DNA of 64,000 bases, taken from Pseudactinotalea suaedae (GTDB lineage: Bacteria; Actinomycetota; Actinomycetes; Actinomycetales; Beutenbergiaceae). Positions 46,113-55,771 of this stretch are shown one piece after another. The translations under genes and the position numbers were made by a program. How positions within the stretch are numbered: position 1 is the stretch's first letter; each line of letters starts with the position of its first letter. Below the pieces are notes generated by a model. The model did not search any database. It was not told the origin of the DNA and saw only the letters and a list, made by a program, of their open reading frames with translations. The stretch is from NCBI RefSeq assembly GCF_009733815.1, contig NZ_WNXY01000012.1:1-64000 (forward strand), read 5' to 3'.

Positions 46113-47294
46113 ATGAACGAGGTCAAGCACGACGTCCTCGTCGTCGGTGGCGGCAACGGCGGCCTCTCGGCGGCGGCGCAGCTGCTCCGACGCGGCTGCC
46201 GCGACGTGGGCCTGATCGAGCCGGCCGACGTGCACGTGTACAAGCCGCTGCAGCACTACGTCGCCGCGGGCCTGGCCGACCAGAGCGAGCTGACGCGCCC
46301 CCAGCGCGACCTCGTGCCGGACGGCGTCCGGTGGCACCGCACGGCGGCCGTGCTCGTGGACCCGCAGCGGCGCGCCGTGCTCGGCGAGGACGGCGTCTGG
46401 CGGCAGGGCACCGACCTGGTGCTCGCACCCGGGGCCCGCCTCGACTGGGACCGGGTGCCGGGGGCCTGGGACGCCGTCGAGCGAGGCACGGCGGTGTCCT
46501 CCTTCCTCGACACGCTGCTCAGCCGGACCGGCGAGCGGATCGAGGGCCTCGAGTCGGGCCGCGCGATCTTCGAGCTGCACGGTCAGCCCGCGTCAGGGCG
46601 CGAGACCGCGCTCAAGTCGCTGTTCTTCGCCTGTGATCGGTGGCGCCGCAGCGGTGCGCTCGGGCGCATCGAGGTCGTGCTCGTCCACGCCGGCCCGCGG
46701 GTGCACCCGGTGGCGGCGATCGCCGACGAGATCGAGCGACACCTGGACAGCTACCGGGTGCAGGTCCGACCGGACACCTCGATCAGCGCCATCGAGGGCG
46801 AGACGATCGTGCTGAGAACACCGCACGGCGAGGACCGCGAGCGGTTCGACCTCGCGCACCTGCACCCGCCGTACGCGGCCCCGGAGCTGGTGGCAGCCTC
46901 CGGGCTCGACTCCTCGGGGACGTCCGGCTTCCTCGACGTCGACCCCGAGACGATGCAGCACCGCCGCCATCCGCGGATCTGGGGCGTGGGAGATGCGTGC
47001 GACCTCGGTGACGCGCGCACCGGCGGCGCGCTGCGGCACCAGGTGAAGGTGCTCGTGGAGAACATCCGCAGAGCTCGGACCGGGGCGGAGCTGCAGCGCT
47101 ACGACGGCTACACCGTCGCGCCGGTCGCGACCTCCCGGAGGAGTCTGTCGTTCGGTGAGTACGACCGGGACCTCCAGGTCCGTCGGAGCCTCCCGGTGCC
47201 TGACGAGATCACGTCGACCCCGCTCTGGTACCTGCTCGACCGGTACCTGCTGCCGCAGATCTACTGGCACCGCATCCTGAAGGGTCGGCTCTGA
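46113..47294 (+). CDS. SQR-like NAD(P)/FAD-dependent oxidoreductase
   Basis: Product of 393 residues. The FAD fingerprint is VLVVGGGNGGLSAAAQL at the N-terminus, and WGVGDACDLGDARTGGAL (about 298-315) is the second flavin motif. The overall length, the HVYKPLQHYVAAGL segment and a long amphipathic C-terminal region fit sulfide:quinone oxidoreductase-like proteins. Cysteines in FFACDRW and GDACDLG are candidates for redox residues, but the full SQR cysteine set is not clear. Preferred ATG lies after GGGAG. Confidence 0.82.
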   Translation: MNEVKHDVLVVGGGNGGLSAAAQLLRRGCRDVGLIEPADVHVYKPLQHYVAAGLADQSELTRPQRDLVPDGVRWHRTAAVLVDPQRRAVLGEDGVWRQGTDLVLAPGARLDWDRVPGAWDAVERGTAVSSFLDTLLSRTGERIEGLESGRAIFELHGQPASGRETALKSLFFACDRWRRSGALGRIEVVLVHAGPRVHPVAAIADEIERHLDSYRVQVRPDTSISAIEGETIVLRTPHGEDRERFDLAHLHPPYAAPELVAASGLDSSGTSGFLDVDPETMQHRRHPRIWGVGDACDLGDARTGGALRHQVKVLVENIRRARTGAELQRYDGYTVAPVATSRRSLSFGEYDRDLQVRRSLPVPDEITSTPLWYLLDRYLLPQIYWHRILKGRL

Positions 47295-47322
47295 AGCTCG
47301 CCACGGTGTCGAGGGGCGGCGG

Positions 47323-48075
47323 TCAGCCGCGGCCCAGCGCGGTGCCGCCGTTGACCTGCAGGATCTGCCCGGTGGTCCAGCCCGCCTGCGGCGAGGCCAG
47401 GTAGGCGACCGCCTCGGCGACCTCCTCCGGGGTGCCCGGGCGGCCCATCGGGATCTGCTTGACCCGCGAGTCGGCGACCTGGGGGTCCGCGGCGATCCGG
47501 TCACGCCAGAACTCGGTGTCCGGCACGAACCCCGGGGCGACGGCGTTGACCGTGATCCCCGAGGTAGCGAGCGCCGTGGCCTCCGACCACACCCAGGCGT
47601 TGACGGCGGCCTTCGCGGCGCCGTAGGCACCGGACCCGCGGATCGCCGCGACCGAGCTCATCGCGATCACGCGGCCGCCGGGCGAGCTCAGGTGCGGCTT
47701 GAGCGCGTGCGCGAGCAGCACCGTGGTCAGCACGTTCCCGTCGAAGTCGGCACGCCACGACTCGGCGACGGCGGCGAGCCCGGTGCCGCCGCCGACCCCG
47801 AAGTTCCCGCCGGCGTTGAGCACCAGCACGTCCACGCTGCCCGCCTCGGTGATCTCCGCGGCGGCGTTGCCGACAGCCGCCGGGTCGGTGAGGTCCGCGG
47901 TGTGCAGGGTGACCTCGACCTGGGGATCGGCGGCGCGGAGCTCGGCGGCGGTCTCCTCGAGCACGCCCAGACGGCGACCGACCAGGGCGAACGACGGGCT
48001 CTCGGCCAGCAGCCGGTGCGCGACGGCACGACCGAGGCCGGTGCCGCCGCCGGTGATGACGATGCGACGGGTCAT
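47323..48075 (-). CDS. Short-chain dehydrogenase/reductase
   Basis: Product of 250 residues. Classical SDR: nucleotide loop TGGGTGLGRAVA (about 8-19), LNAGGNFG, catalytic Ser in MSSVAA, and YGAAKAAVN (Tyr-x-x-x-Lys). The C-terminal GWTTGQILQVNGG is usual. Substrate not assignable. It is downstream of the rhodanese-like gene on the same strand with a nine-base gap, so probably co-transcribed. Confidence 0.92.
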   Translation of the reverse strand: MTRRIVITGGGTGLGRAVAHRLLAESPSFALVGRRLGVLEETAAELRAADPQVEVTLHTADLTDPAAVGNAAAEITEAGSVDVLVLNAGGNFGVGGGTGLAAVAESWRADFDGNVLTTVLLAHALKPHLSSPGGRVIAMSSVAAIRGSGAYGAAKAAVNAWVWSEATALATSGITVNAVAPGFVPDTEFWRDRIAADPQVADSRVKQIPMGRPGTPEEVAEAVAYLASPQAGWTTGQILQVNGGTALGRG

Positions 48076-48084
48076 GAGCCGTGT

Positions 48085-48456
48085 CTACGCGGTCGGCAGA
48101 CCGCACGCAACCCAACCGGCGAAGCCGCCGTGGACCGAGGTGACACGAGGATCGGATCCGGCGGCCAACCGCCCGGCCCGAGCTCCGTCGTCGTCCACGA
48201 GGACGATGCGGGAGGCGAGCGACTCGCGCAGCCACACACCGAGCTCGAGCCGGTCGACGACGGCGGTCGCGACCTCCGTGGACAGCTCGCCGTCGCGCTC
48301 GCGCCGGCGAGGCGTCCGGAGGTCGACGAGGATCGCGCGCCCGTAGAGCGCGGCCTGGTAGGCGGCGCGGGGCGAGGTCGCCGACCGGGAGGGGGCGGTG
48401 GTGACGGGCTCGTTGCTGAGGACGATGTCCCAGGTGGTGCCGGTGGTGACGGCCAT
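48085..48456 (-). CDS. Rhodanese-like protein lacking the catalytic cysteine
   Basis: Product of 123 residues from an ATG seven bases after GGAG. The rhodanese fold is suggested by AILVDLRTPRRRERDGEL and by HGGFAGWVACGL at the C-terminus. The expected Cys-x5-Arg active loop reads LVDDDGARAGRL instead, so sulfurtransferase activity seems lost. A 10-residue Cys-rich ORF lies 41 bases upstream. Mycobacterial rhodanese-like genes have comparable uORFs. A longer frame starting at 48513 is possible but overlaps that uORF. Confidence 0.7.
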   Translation of the reverse strand: MAVTTGTTWDIVLSNEPVTTAPSRSATSPRAAYQAALYGRAILVDLRTPRRRERDGELSTEVATAVVDRLELGVWLRESLASRIVLVDDDGARAGRLAAGSDPRVTSVHGGFAGWVACGLPTA

Positions 48457-48497
48457 GAGGTGCTCCGAGGGTGTGCGAGAGAAGGTGTGGCTGCTGG

Positions 48498-48530
48498 TCA
48501 GGAGCAGCGACACATCTCGCAGATACGCAT
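48498..48530 (-). CDS. Cysteine-rich leader mini-ORF of the rhodanese-like gene
   Basis: ATG-started 11-codon ORF encoding MRICEMCRCS, with three cysteines in ten residues, ending 41 bases before the rhodanese-like start. Cysteine-rich uORFs upstream of rhodanese-like genes control expression by cysteine supply in mycobacteria. A hairpin-forming segment (CCGCGCCC/GGGCGCGG, 48539-48555) lies just upstream. Too short for routine gene finding; translation is inferred. Confidence 0.65.
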   Translation of the reverse strand: MRICEMCRCS

Positions 48531-48644
48531 GCCACGCACCGCGCCCAGGGCGCGGGGGCGGGCGGTCTCGGCGATCACGACGTCAGTCAAACCGGTCGGG
48601 CCTCGCCGCGGCACCGGCGGCGGATCGTTCCCAGATGGTGAGAC

Positions 48645-49217
48645 TCAGTCGAGGCTGGGCCCGTACCGGGTGATCGTGAACCGGTGCCCGGCGCTGAGGT
48701 TGGTGCACGTGACACCGGTCTCGCTCGAGGCGCACATGTAGTCGCCGACCGCGGTGGTCTGGTCGTAGTCGAGCACCGTGCGGTCGGCAGCGGCGGCGCC
48801 GGGGATGTTCTCGGTGGGGCAGGGGTACTCGGCGCCCTCGGCGCTCACCTGGACGATCTTGCCGGCGAGCTCGTTGTCCGCGCAGCCCTCGATCTGCGGC
48901 GGCTGGTAGTCGATCACGTCGATCTGGCACACCGCTGCCGAGTCGCCGATCGTGCACCAGATGTTCCCGCTCGGGGTGGCGAACTCGGCGACGTCGAGGG
49001 CGTCGGCCGGCGCCGTGACCGCCTGGGTGGAGGTTCCCGAGGTCGTCTCGTCGGTGGCCGGGTCGCTGGGGGCGGACGTGGTCGTCGTCGGCCCGCCGGC
49101 CCCGTCGTCCGGGCCGTCGGGAGCCGTGGCGAGCAGGACGATGAGCACACCGATGAGGATCACGTCGATCACGATCAACGTGATCTCCACGGGTCCTAGG
49201 CGGCGTGCAGCGGGCAT
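48645..49217 (-). CDS. Membrane-anchored protein, DUF6636-like
   Basis: Product of 190 residues. A signal-anchor helix (about 10-30) is followed by a Thr/Ser/Pro-rich linker. The extracellular domain has ATPSGNIWCTIGDSAAVCQID, GCADN, YPCPTEN, MCASSETGVTCTNLSAGHRF, matching the pattern of the DUF6636 group with about six cysteines likely forming disulfides. Function unknown. Confidence 0.7.
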   Translation of the reverse strand: MPAARRLGPVEITLIVIDVILIGVLIVLLATAPDGPDDGAGGPTTTTSAPSDPATDETTSGTSTQAVTAPADALDVAEFATPSGNIWCTIGDSAAVCQIDVIDYQPPQIEGCADNELAGKIVQVSAEGAEYPCPTENIPGAAAADRTVLDYDQTTAVGDYMCASSETGVTCTNLSAGHRFTITRYGPSLD

Positions 49218-49304
49218 GGCAGAGGTCTCCTCACGATTCGAGCACCCCTAAGGTACGCGAACCGGCGAGCGCTGCTCAGGCTCCTCGGTCTGGCCGGCGG
49301 TGGG

Positions 49305-49952
49305 TCAGTCGAAGACCGGCCCCTGCGTGCGGGTGCGCTTGATCTCGTAGAAGCCCGGGTAGGACGCGACCAGCACGGCACCGTCCCAGAGCTTGCCCGC
49401 CTCCTCGCCCCGGGGCGCGGGCGTGATGACCGGACCGAAGAACGCGGTGCCGTTGAAGGCGACGATCGGGGTCCCGACCTCCTCGCCGACCTGGTTGATG
49501 CCCTCGGCGTGGGAGGCGCGCAGAGCGGTGTCGATCTCGTCGCCGGGGGTGTTGTCCCAGACCTCGATCAGCTCAGCAGGCAGGCCGACCTCGGCCAGCG
49601 CCTCGACGACCAGCACCTTGAGGCCCTCGTCGCGGCGACCCTGCGGGTGGATCCGGGTGCCGATCGCGTCGTAGAGCGTCTTGACGTGCTCCTCGCCGTG
49701 GCGCTGCTGCGCGGCGATGATCACGCGCACCGGGCCCCAGGCCTCCTCCAGCCCCTTGCGGTAGTCCTCGGGCAGCTCGTCGCGACCCTCGTTGAGCACC
49801 GACAGGCTCATGACGTGCCAGCGGACCGTGATGTCCCGGACCTTCTCGACCTCGCCGATCCATCGGGAGGTCATCCACGCCCAGGGGCAGGTCGGGTCGA
49901 ACCAGAAGTCGGCGACGGCGGTCGTCACGGGTGCTGTGGCCTCGGAGCTCAT
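49305..49952 (-). CDS. Rv2466c-like DsbA-fold oxidoreductase (mycothiol-dependent type)
   Basis: Product of 215 residues. The active site is CPWAW at residues 22-26 in [14 protein letters not shown], with a single catalytic-type cysteine pattern as in mycobacterial Rv2466c. A long helical insert and the [19 protein letters not shown] segment (cis-Pro loop) follow. The mycobacterial enzyme is a mycothiol-dependent reductase. This supports a mycothiol-producing actinobacterium. Start chosen at MSSEATAP, 53 residues into the open frame of the longer antisense artefact. Confidence 0.88.
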   Translation of the reverse strand: MSSEATAPVTTAVADFWFDPTCPWAWMTSRWIGEVEKVRDITVRWHVMSLSVLNEGRDELPEDYRKGLEEAWGPVRVIIAAQQRHGEEHVKTLYDAIGTRIHPQGRRDEGLKVLVVEALAEVGLPAELIEVWDNTPGDEIDTALRASHAEGINQVGEEVGTPIVAFNGTAFFGPVITPAPRGEEAGKLWDGAVLVASYPGFYEIKRTRTQGPVFD

Positions 49953-50037
49953 GGTGGTCCTCTCACATCGGTTCGCGTGCTCGTCAGATCCAACCACCGC
50001 CGACGGCGCTTGTTCCCCTCGGGCGGAACCGTCCCGG

Positions 50038-51426
50038 TCACCGGATCGCAGCGGCGATCGCCCGCACCGCCGTCTCGAGCCGGTCGGGTGGGTGGGCGGC
50101 GTACCCCAGCACCAGCCCGGGTCGCTCGCTCGCGGCGTGGGCCAGGCGGTGCCGGGAGAGGGGATGGACGATGACGCCCACCGCCGCGGCTCGCTGCGCC
50201 ACCGCCACGTCGTCGACGCCGTGGGGCACCAGCACGAGCACGTGCAGACCGGCAGCGACGCCGGTGACCTCCGCGGCCGGCAGGTGCCGCCGCACCGCCT
50301 CGACCACGGCGTCGCGTCGGAGCCGTTGCCGCCGGCGCACCCGCCGCAGGTGCAGGTCGTAGCCGCCGTCCTCGAGCAGTCTCGCCAGCACGAGCTGCGG
50401 CAGCGCAGGGCTTCCGAGATCGGCGTCGTGCCTCGCCTGCACGAGGTCGTCGAGGTACCGACGCGGCGGCACCAGCCACCCCAGCCGCATCCCCGGAGCC
50501 AGCGTCTTGGACGTGCTCCCGGTGTGGGCGACGTGCTCGGGAGCTGCCGCCTGCAGCGCGGCCACCGGCGGCCGGTCGTACCGGTGCTCGGCGTCGTAGT
50601 CGTCCTCCACGACCAGACCGTCGGTCGCTGTGAGGCGCTCCAGCAGCGCACGCCGGCGTTCCGGGGCGAGCACGACGCCGGTCGGGAACTGGTGAGCGGG
50701 CGTGAGCATGATGGTCGTGACCCGCTCCGGGATCGCCGCCACCTGCGCACCCTCGGCGTCGACCGGTACCCCGACGGCGCGCATGCCCCAGCTCTCCAGC
50801 TGGTCGCGAGCGCCCTTGGACCCGGGGTCCTCCACCGCGACCTCGGCGACGCCGCTGGCCCCGAGGACCCGCCACAGCAGCGCCAGCGCCTGGGCCACCC
50901 CGGCGACGACGAGGACGCCCTCGGGCTCGACGTGAACGCCGCGGGTGCGCGCGAGCCAGCCGGCCAAGGCGGTCCGGAGAGCGACGTGACCGCGCATGTC
51001 CCCGTAGCCGAGGTCGGTGGCACCCATCTCGCTGAGCACCGCCCGCTCGGCACGCAACCACGCCGTGCGCGGGAACGCGGACAGGTCCGGGACGCCGGGT
51101 GAGAGGTCGAGGGCGGCCGCCGGGCGGCGCCGGGGCTCCGCAGCCCTGGGGGGCTGCGGAGCCGTCACGCCCGACGCCACGACCACCGTGCCGCCGCCGG
51201 CCCGGCCCTCGGCCAGTCCCTGCTCGGTGAGGCGTTCGTAGGCGGCCACGACGACGCCGCGCGAGACACCCAGATCGGCGGCGAGCACGCGGCTCGCGGG
51301 CAACCGGTCGCCGGCGCGCAGCCGGCCGTCGTCGACCGCCTCCCGGAGCGCCGTGGCCAACCACGCGGTGCGTCCGCGCGCGGGAGCCGTACCGATGTCC
51401 AGCACGAGGAAGTCCGAGCCTGACAT
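50038..51426 (-). CDS. MocR-type GntR regulator with aminotransferase domain
   Basis: Product of 462 residues. An N-terminal wHTH (about 10-80; [44 protein letters not shown]) is fused to a class I aminotransferase fold. The PLP lysine lies in [15 protein letters not shown] (about residue 310) and an Asp in [13 protein letters not shown]. Such MocR proteins often sense PLP or amino-acid adducts. It is divergent from an EamA-type exporter across an interval with matching GGACCT repeats. Confidence 0.9.
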   Translation of the reverse strand: MSGSDFLVLDIGTAPARGRTAWLATALREAVDDGRLRAGDRLPASRVLAADLGVSRGVVVAAYERLTEQGLAEGRAGGGTVVVASGVTAPQPPRAAEPRRRPAAALDLSPGVPDLSAFPRTAWLRAERAVLSEMGATDLGYGDMRGHVALRTALAGWLARTRGVHVEPEGVLVVAGVAQALALLWRVLGASGVAEVAVEDPGSKGARDQLESWGMRAVGVPVDAEGAQVAAIPERVTTIMLTPAHQFPTGVVLAPERRRALLERLTATDGLVVEDDYDAEHRYDRPPVAALQAAAPEHVAHTGSTSKTLAPGMRLGWLVPPRRYLDDLVQARHDADLGSPALPQLVLARLLEDGGYDLHLRRVRRRQRLRRDAVVEAVRRHLPAAEVTGVAAGLHVLVLVPHGVDDVAVAQRAAAVGVIVHPLSRHRLAHAASERPGLVLGYAAHPPDRLETAVRAIAAAIR

Positions 51427-51450
51427 GTCTCCCCCGCCCGCTGAGGTGCC

Positions 51451-51500
51451 GTTTGGACCTCAACAGTAGGACCGCGATGGACCTGTTACCAGGTCCAAAC
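51451..51500. promoter_or_regulatory. MocR operator: two direct and one inverted repeat
   Basis: GTTTGGACCT (51451-51460), a GGACCT direct copy at 51479-51484, and AGGTCCAAAC (51491-51500), the exact reverse complement of the first. The two direct copies are 24 bp apart. This direct-plus-inverted layout resembles GabR operators. It lies between the divergent regulator and exporter. Confidence 0.7.
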
Positions 51501-51518
51501 CCCGACCAGCCTGGTGGG

Positions 51519-52469
51519 ATGGTCGAGCGGACGCAATACCTCCCCACCGGTGACATCAGTGACGACACGCATGATGGTGGTGCCCGCCCGCGCACCACCT
51601 CGGTGGCGGCGGCAGCACAGGGCGCCCTGGCGATGGTGTTCGTCGGTGGCAGCGTCGCGGTCAGCGCGCTGCTGCACGACGCGCCGATGCACACGGCCCA
51701 GGCCGCGCGCTACGCCGTGGCGTGCCTCCTGCTGGTCGGCTGGGCGCGGCTGCGCGGCATCGCGGTGCAGCGACCGGTCGGGCGCGAGTGGGCCTGGCTC
51801 ACCGGGATCGCCGCGACCGGGCTGGTGCTCTTCAACATCGGTCTGGTCGAGGGCTCGGCTCACGCCGAGCCGGCCGTGCTCGCCGTTGCGGTCGCGAGCG
51901 TCCCGATCGCCCTTGGCGTCCTCGGTCCGCTGCTCGAGGGCTCCCGACCCACGACGCGCATGCTGGTCGCCGCCGCCGTCGTCACCGCGGGCGCCGCCGT
52001 GGTGCACGGGTTCGGACGCAGCGACGGCGTCGGGCTGCTGTGGGCGCTGCTGGTGCTGGTGTGCGAGGCCGGTTTCACGCTGCTCGCCGTGCCGGTGCTG
52101 CGGCGCCACGGCCCGCTCGGCGTCTCCGTCTGGGCCACGGCGATCGCCGCCGTGGCGTTCGGAGCGCTCGGCGTCGGCGTCGAGGGCCCGACGGCGGTGC
52201 TGCGGCTGACGACCACGCACCTCCTGGCCGCCGCCTTCCTGGCGGTCGCCGTGACGGCGGTGGCGTTCGTGCTCTGGTACGGCGCGGTGCAGCGACTGGG
52301 GTCCGCGCGCGCCGGGCTGCTCACCGGCGTCGCCCCGATCAGCGCCGCCCTGGCGGCGGCCGTGCTGGCGGTCAGCCTGCCCGCCACCGCGGTGTGGGTC
52401 GGGCTCGCGCTGGTGGCGAGCGGTCTGGGGATCGGGCTGTCGCGCCGTGGCCCCGGCCCGACCGGGTGA
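51519..52469 (+). CDS. EamA-family (DMT) transporter
   Basis: Product of 316 residues with about ten hydrophobic helices in two EamA repeats. I start at the ATG of MVERTQYLPT because it follows the operator; an earlier ATG at 51477 lies inside the operator. The N-terminal 35 residues are polar. EamA proteins export amino acids or small metabolites. Regulation by the divergent MocR protein is implied. Confidence 0.85.
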   Translation: MVERTQYLPTGDISDDTHDGGARPRTTSVAAAAQGALAMVFVGGSVAVSALLHDAPMHTAQAARYAVACLLLVGWARLRGIAVQRPVGREWAWLTGIAATGLVLFNIGLVEGSAHAEPAVLAVAVASVPIALGVLGPLLEGSRPTTRMLVAAAVVTAGAAVVHGFGRSDGVGLLWALLVLVCEAGFTLLAVPVLRRHGPLGVSVWATAIAAVAFGALGVGVEGPTAVLRLTTTHLLAAAFLAVAVTAVAFVLWYGAVQRLGSARAGLLTGVAPISAALAAAVLAVSLPATAVWVGLALVASGLGIGLSRRGPGPTG

Positions 52470-52533
52470 GGGGCGTCAGGCTCCACGTGGCAGGATCGCA
52501 GCCACACCTGACAGCTGACCAAGGAGCCCATCC

Positions 52534-55119
52534 GTGCCCGGACAGAACCTCACCCGCGCCGAGGCGGCAGAACGCGCCACCATCGTCCGGACCCACAGCT
52601 ACGACGTCGCGCTCGACCTGACCCGAGGCCCCGACGTCTTCGGCTCGAGCACCGTGGTGCGGTTCTCCGCCCAGGCAGGCGCGTCGACATTCATCGACCT
52701 GATCGCCCCGGTCGTGCACGAGGTCGTGCTCAACGGCGTCGCGCTCGACCCCACCGAGGTGTTCGGCGACTCCCGCATCCAGCTCGAGAACCTGGCCGAG
52801 GAGAACGAGCTGCGGGTCGTGGCCGAGGCCGCCTACATGAACACCGGTGAGGGTCTGCACCGCTTCGTTGACCCGGTCGACGACGAGGTCTACCTGTACT
52901 CCCAGTTCGAGGTGGCTGACACCCGGCGCGTGTTCGCGGTGTTCGAGCAGCCGGACCTGAAGGCGACCTTCACCTTCACCGTCACGGCGCCCGACCACTG
53001 GCAGGTGGTGTCGAACTCGCCCACCCCGGAACCGACCGCCGTCGGCGAGGGCACCGCCGTCTGGGCGTTCGAGGCCACCCCGGTGCTTCCCTGCTACGTG
53101 ACCGCGCTCGTGGCCGGGCCCTACCACCGCGAGACCGGCACGCTCACGAGCACCGACGGCCGCGAGATCCCGCTCGGGGTCTTCTGCCGCTCGTCGCTGG
53201 CCGAGCACCTGGACACCCAGAACATCGTGGACATCACCACGGCCGGGTTCGCCTTCTTCGAGAAGGCGTTCGACATGCCCTACCCGTACGCCAAGTACGA
53301 CCAGCTCTTCGTGCCGGAGTTCAACGCGGGCGCGATGGAGAACGCGGGCTGCGTGACGTTCGTCGAGAACTACGTGTTCCGCTCCAAGCCCACCGAGGCC
53401 ACCGTCGAGCGCCGCGTGGTCACGATCCTGCACGAGCTCGCCCACATGTGGTTCGGCGACCTCGTCACGATGCGCTGGTGGGACGACCTGTGGCTGAACG
53501 AGTCGTTCGCCGAGTACGCCTCGACGCTCGCGACGGCCGAGGCCACGCGGTGGACGCAGGCCTGGACCACCTTCTCCTCGCTGGAGAAGTCCTGGGCCTA
53601 CCGGCAGGACCAGCTGCCCTCCACCCACCCGATCGTCGCCGACATGGTGGACCTCGAGGCCGTCGAGGTGAACTTCGACGGCATCACCTACGCCAAGGGC
53701 GCCTCCGTGCTGAAGCAGCTCGTGGCGTGGGTGGGCCAGGACGCGTTCCTCGCCGGTGTGCAGCAGTACTTCAAGAAGCACGCCTACGGCAACACCGAGC
53801 TGCGCGACCTGCTCGTCGAGCTCGAGGCCACCAGCGGTCGCGACCTGTCCGAGTGGTCGAAGGTCTGGCTCGAGGAGGCAGGCGTCACGCTGCTGCGCCC
53901 CGAGATCGAGGTCGACAGCCAGGGCCGGATCACGAGCTTCGTGATCGGCCAGGAGACGCCGCAGGAGATGTCGTCGCTGCGGCCCCACCGCATCGCGGTC
54001 GGCGGCTACGACGTGCAGGCCGACGGCACGCTGCTGCGTACCCAGCACGTCGAGCTGGACATCGCCGGTGCTGCGACCCCGGTGCCCCAGCTGGTGGGCG
54101 TGGACCGTCCCGACATCGTGCTGGTCAACGACGACGACCTCGCGTACGCGAAGGTCCGCCTGGACGCGGCCTCGTTGGCGGCCGCGACCGAGCACATCAC
54201 CGCCTTCACCGACTCCCTGCCGCGCACCCTGGTGCTCTCGGCGGCGTGGGACATGACGCGCGACGGCGAGACCCCCGGTCGGCAGTTCGTCGAGCTCGTC
54301 CTCAACACGATCGCGACCGAGTCCGACTCCACGGTCGTCATGGTGCTCCTGCGTCAGCTCAGCACCACGATCGACTACTACGTGGACCCGAAGGTGCGTG
54401 CCGAGCTGTCGGCGAGCGTGGCGAGCAGGTTGTGGGCACTGGCCGTGGCCGCGGAGGCGGGCTCGGACAGCCAGCTGCAGTTCGTCAAGGCCTTCGCGGC
54501 CAGGGTCGAGAGCGAGGAGCAGACGGCGCAGGTCAGGGCGCTGCTGGACGGCCCGACCGTCTCCGACCTCGTGCCCGGGCTGGCCGTCGACACCGACCTG
54601 CGGTGGGAGCTGCTCACCGGGCTGGCCGCCGCCGGCGCGGCGTCGGAGGAGGACATCGCGGCCGAGCTCGAGCGCGACGGCACCGCCGCGGGCCAGCGAG
54701 CTGCGGCGAGCGCACGCGCCGCCGTGCCGAGCAAGAACGCCAAGCAGGCGGCGTGGCGCGACGTCGTCGAGGACGACAAGCTGCCCAACGCCGTCCAGGC
54801 GGCCGTGATCAGCGGGTTCAGCCGCTCCCGCGACCGCGAGCTGCTGGTGCCGTTCGTCGAGCCGTACTTCGACTCGATCGAGAAGGTCTGGGACCACCGG
54901 ACCAACGAGATCGCGCAGAACATCGTCGGCGGCCTCTACCCGAGCCACCTCGCCGACATCGACAACACCTACGGGGTCGACGTCATCGCGCGCACCGACG
55001 AGTTCCTCCAGGCGCTCGCCGACCGCATCCCGGCCCTGCGCCGGATCGTCGTCGAGAACCGTGACGCCACGCGCCGCGCGCTCGCCGCGCAGCAGGTGGA
55101 CCGCACCGCGGGAGCCTGA
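52534..55119 (+). CDS. pepN: Aminopeptidase N (M1 family)
   Basis: Product of 861 residues from a GTG. M1 zinc metallopeptidase: exopeptidase motif GAMEN (about residue 268) and the zinc motif HELAHMWFGD with downstream NESFAEY (about residues 300-325). A large C-terminal helical domain (about 480-860) is typical. No signal peptide, so it is cytosolic and removes N-terminal residues from peptides. Confidence 0.96.
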   Translation: MPGQNLTRAEAAERATIVRTHSYDVALDLTRGPDVFGSSTVVRFSAQAGASTFIDLIAPVVHEVVLNGVALDPTEVFGDSRIQLENLAEENELRVVAEAAYMNTGEGLHRFVDPVDDEVYLYSQFEVADTRRVFAVFEQPDLKATFTFTVTAPDHWQVVSNSPTPEPTAVGEGTAVWAFEATPVLPCYVTALVAGPYHRETGTLTSTDGREIPLGVFCRSSLAEHLDTQNIVDITTAGFAFFEKAFDMPYPYAKYDQLFVPEFNAGAMENAGCVTFVENYVFRSKPTEATVERRVVTILHELAHMWFGDLVTMRWWDDLWLNESFAEYASTLATAEATRWTQAWTTFSSLEKSWAYRQDQLPSTHPIVADMVDLEAVEVNFDGITYAKGASVLKQLVAWVGQDAFLAGVQQYFKKHAYGNTELRDLLVELEATSGRDLSEWSKVWLEEAGVTLLRPEIEVDSQGRITSFVIGQETPQEMSSLRPHRIAVGGYDVQADGTLLRTQHVELDIAGAATPVPQLVGVDRPDIVLVNDDDLAYAKVRLDAASLAAATEHITAFTDSLPRTLVLSAAWDMTRDGETPGRQFVELVLNTIATESDSTVVMVLLRQLSTTIDYYVDPKVRAELSASVASRLWALAVAAEAGSDSQLQFVKAFAARVESEEQTAQVRALLDGPTVSDLVPGLAVDTDLRWELLTGLAAAGAASEEDIAAELERDGTAAGQRAAASARAAVPSKNAKQAAWRDVVEDDKLPNAVQAAVISGFSRSRDRELLVPFVEPYFDSIEKVWDHRTNEIAQNIVGGLYPSHLADIDNTYGVDVIARTDEFLQALADRIPALRRIVVENRDATRRALAAQQVDRTAGA

Positions 55120-55125
55120 CCGCGA

Positions 55126-55157
55126 GCTGCCCTGCCCGGCGCGCCGGGCAGGGCAGC
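55126..55157. terminator. Perfect 32-bp palindrome between convergent pepN and GNAT genes
   Basis: Arms of 16 bases (GCTGCCCTGCCCGGCG and its exact complement) meet with no loop. It begins seven bases after the pepN stop and ends 21 bases before the GNAT stop. It probably ends transcription in both directions. Confidence 0.75.
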
Positions 55158-55178
55158 GCACCGCGTCTGCCGCAGCGC

Positions 55179-55751
55179 TCAGGCGCCGCGCCACTCCCGG
55201 TCGAGCATGGCGTAGCCGAGGCCGTCCATCCACTCACCCGAGCGGTGGAGCGACTCGGCGACCGAGTGGATCTCGCGGCGCATGCCGGTGCGCTCCATCA
55301 ACCGCCACGACGGCTCGTTGACGGCGAAGCACAGCGCCTCGACGCGGTGCAGCCCGAGCGTCTCGAAGCTGAGCCGCAGCAGCTCGCGCGCGGCCTCGGT
55401 GGCGTATCCGTGACCGTGGTGCCGGGCGTCGAACGCCCACCCGATCTCGGCCTGCACACCCCTGGCCTGCTCCGCGATCTCCCGCTGCGACCAGGCGTCG
55501 GAGATGCGCATCATCAGGTCGCCGATGATCTGACCGTCGCGCTCGACGATCAGCGTGACGCCGAGACGGTCCGGCTCGGCGAAGGCCTCGCGGAAGGTCG
55601 CGAGCTCGCCGGGCAGCGTGGTCATGTAGCGGGAGACCTGCTCCAGGCTGCGGTAGGCCCAGACTGCCTCCGCGTCCGACGGCGTGGCTCGCCTGATCGT
55701 CAGCCGAGAGGTCCGCAGCGGCCAGGTGACGTCGTCGAGGGTGCCAGGCAT
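55179..55751 (-). CDS. GNAT acetyltransferase (RimJ/RimL-like)
   Basis: Product of 190 residues. An acetyl-CoA site is visible as a short R-x-x-G-x-G/A-type segment HHGHGYATEAARELL (about residue 105). The rest follows the GNAT pattern with RLTIRRATPSDAEAVW at the N-terminus and RVEALCFAVNEPSWRLMERTGMRRE, in the style of ribosomal-protein N-acetyltransferases. Substrate unknown. Confidence 0.88.
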   Translation of the reverse strand: MPGTLDDVTWPLRTSRLTIRRATPSDAEAVWAYRSLEQVSRYMTTLPGELATFREAFAEPDRLGVTLIVERDGQIIGDLMMRISDAWSQREIAEQARGVQAEIGWAFDARHHGHGYATEAARELLRLSFETLGLHRVEALCFAVNEPSWRLMERTGMRREIHSVAESLHRSGEWMDGLGYAMLDREWRGA

Positions 55752-55771
55752 CGCCGTCGAGGTTAGTCGTC

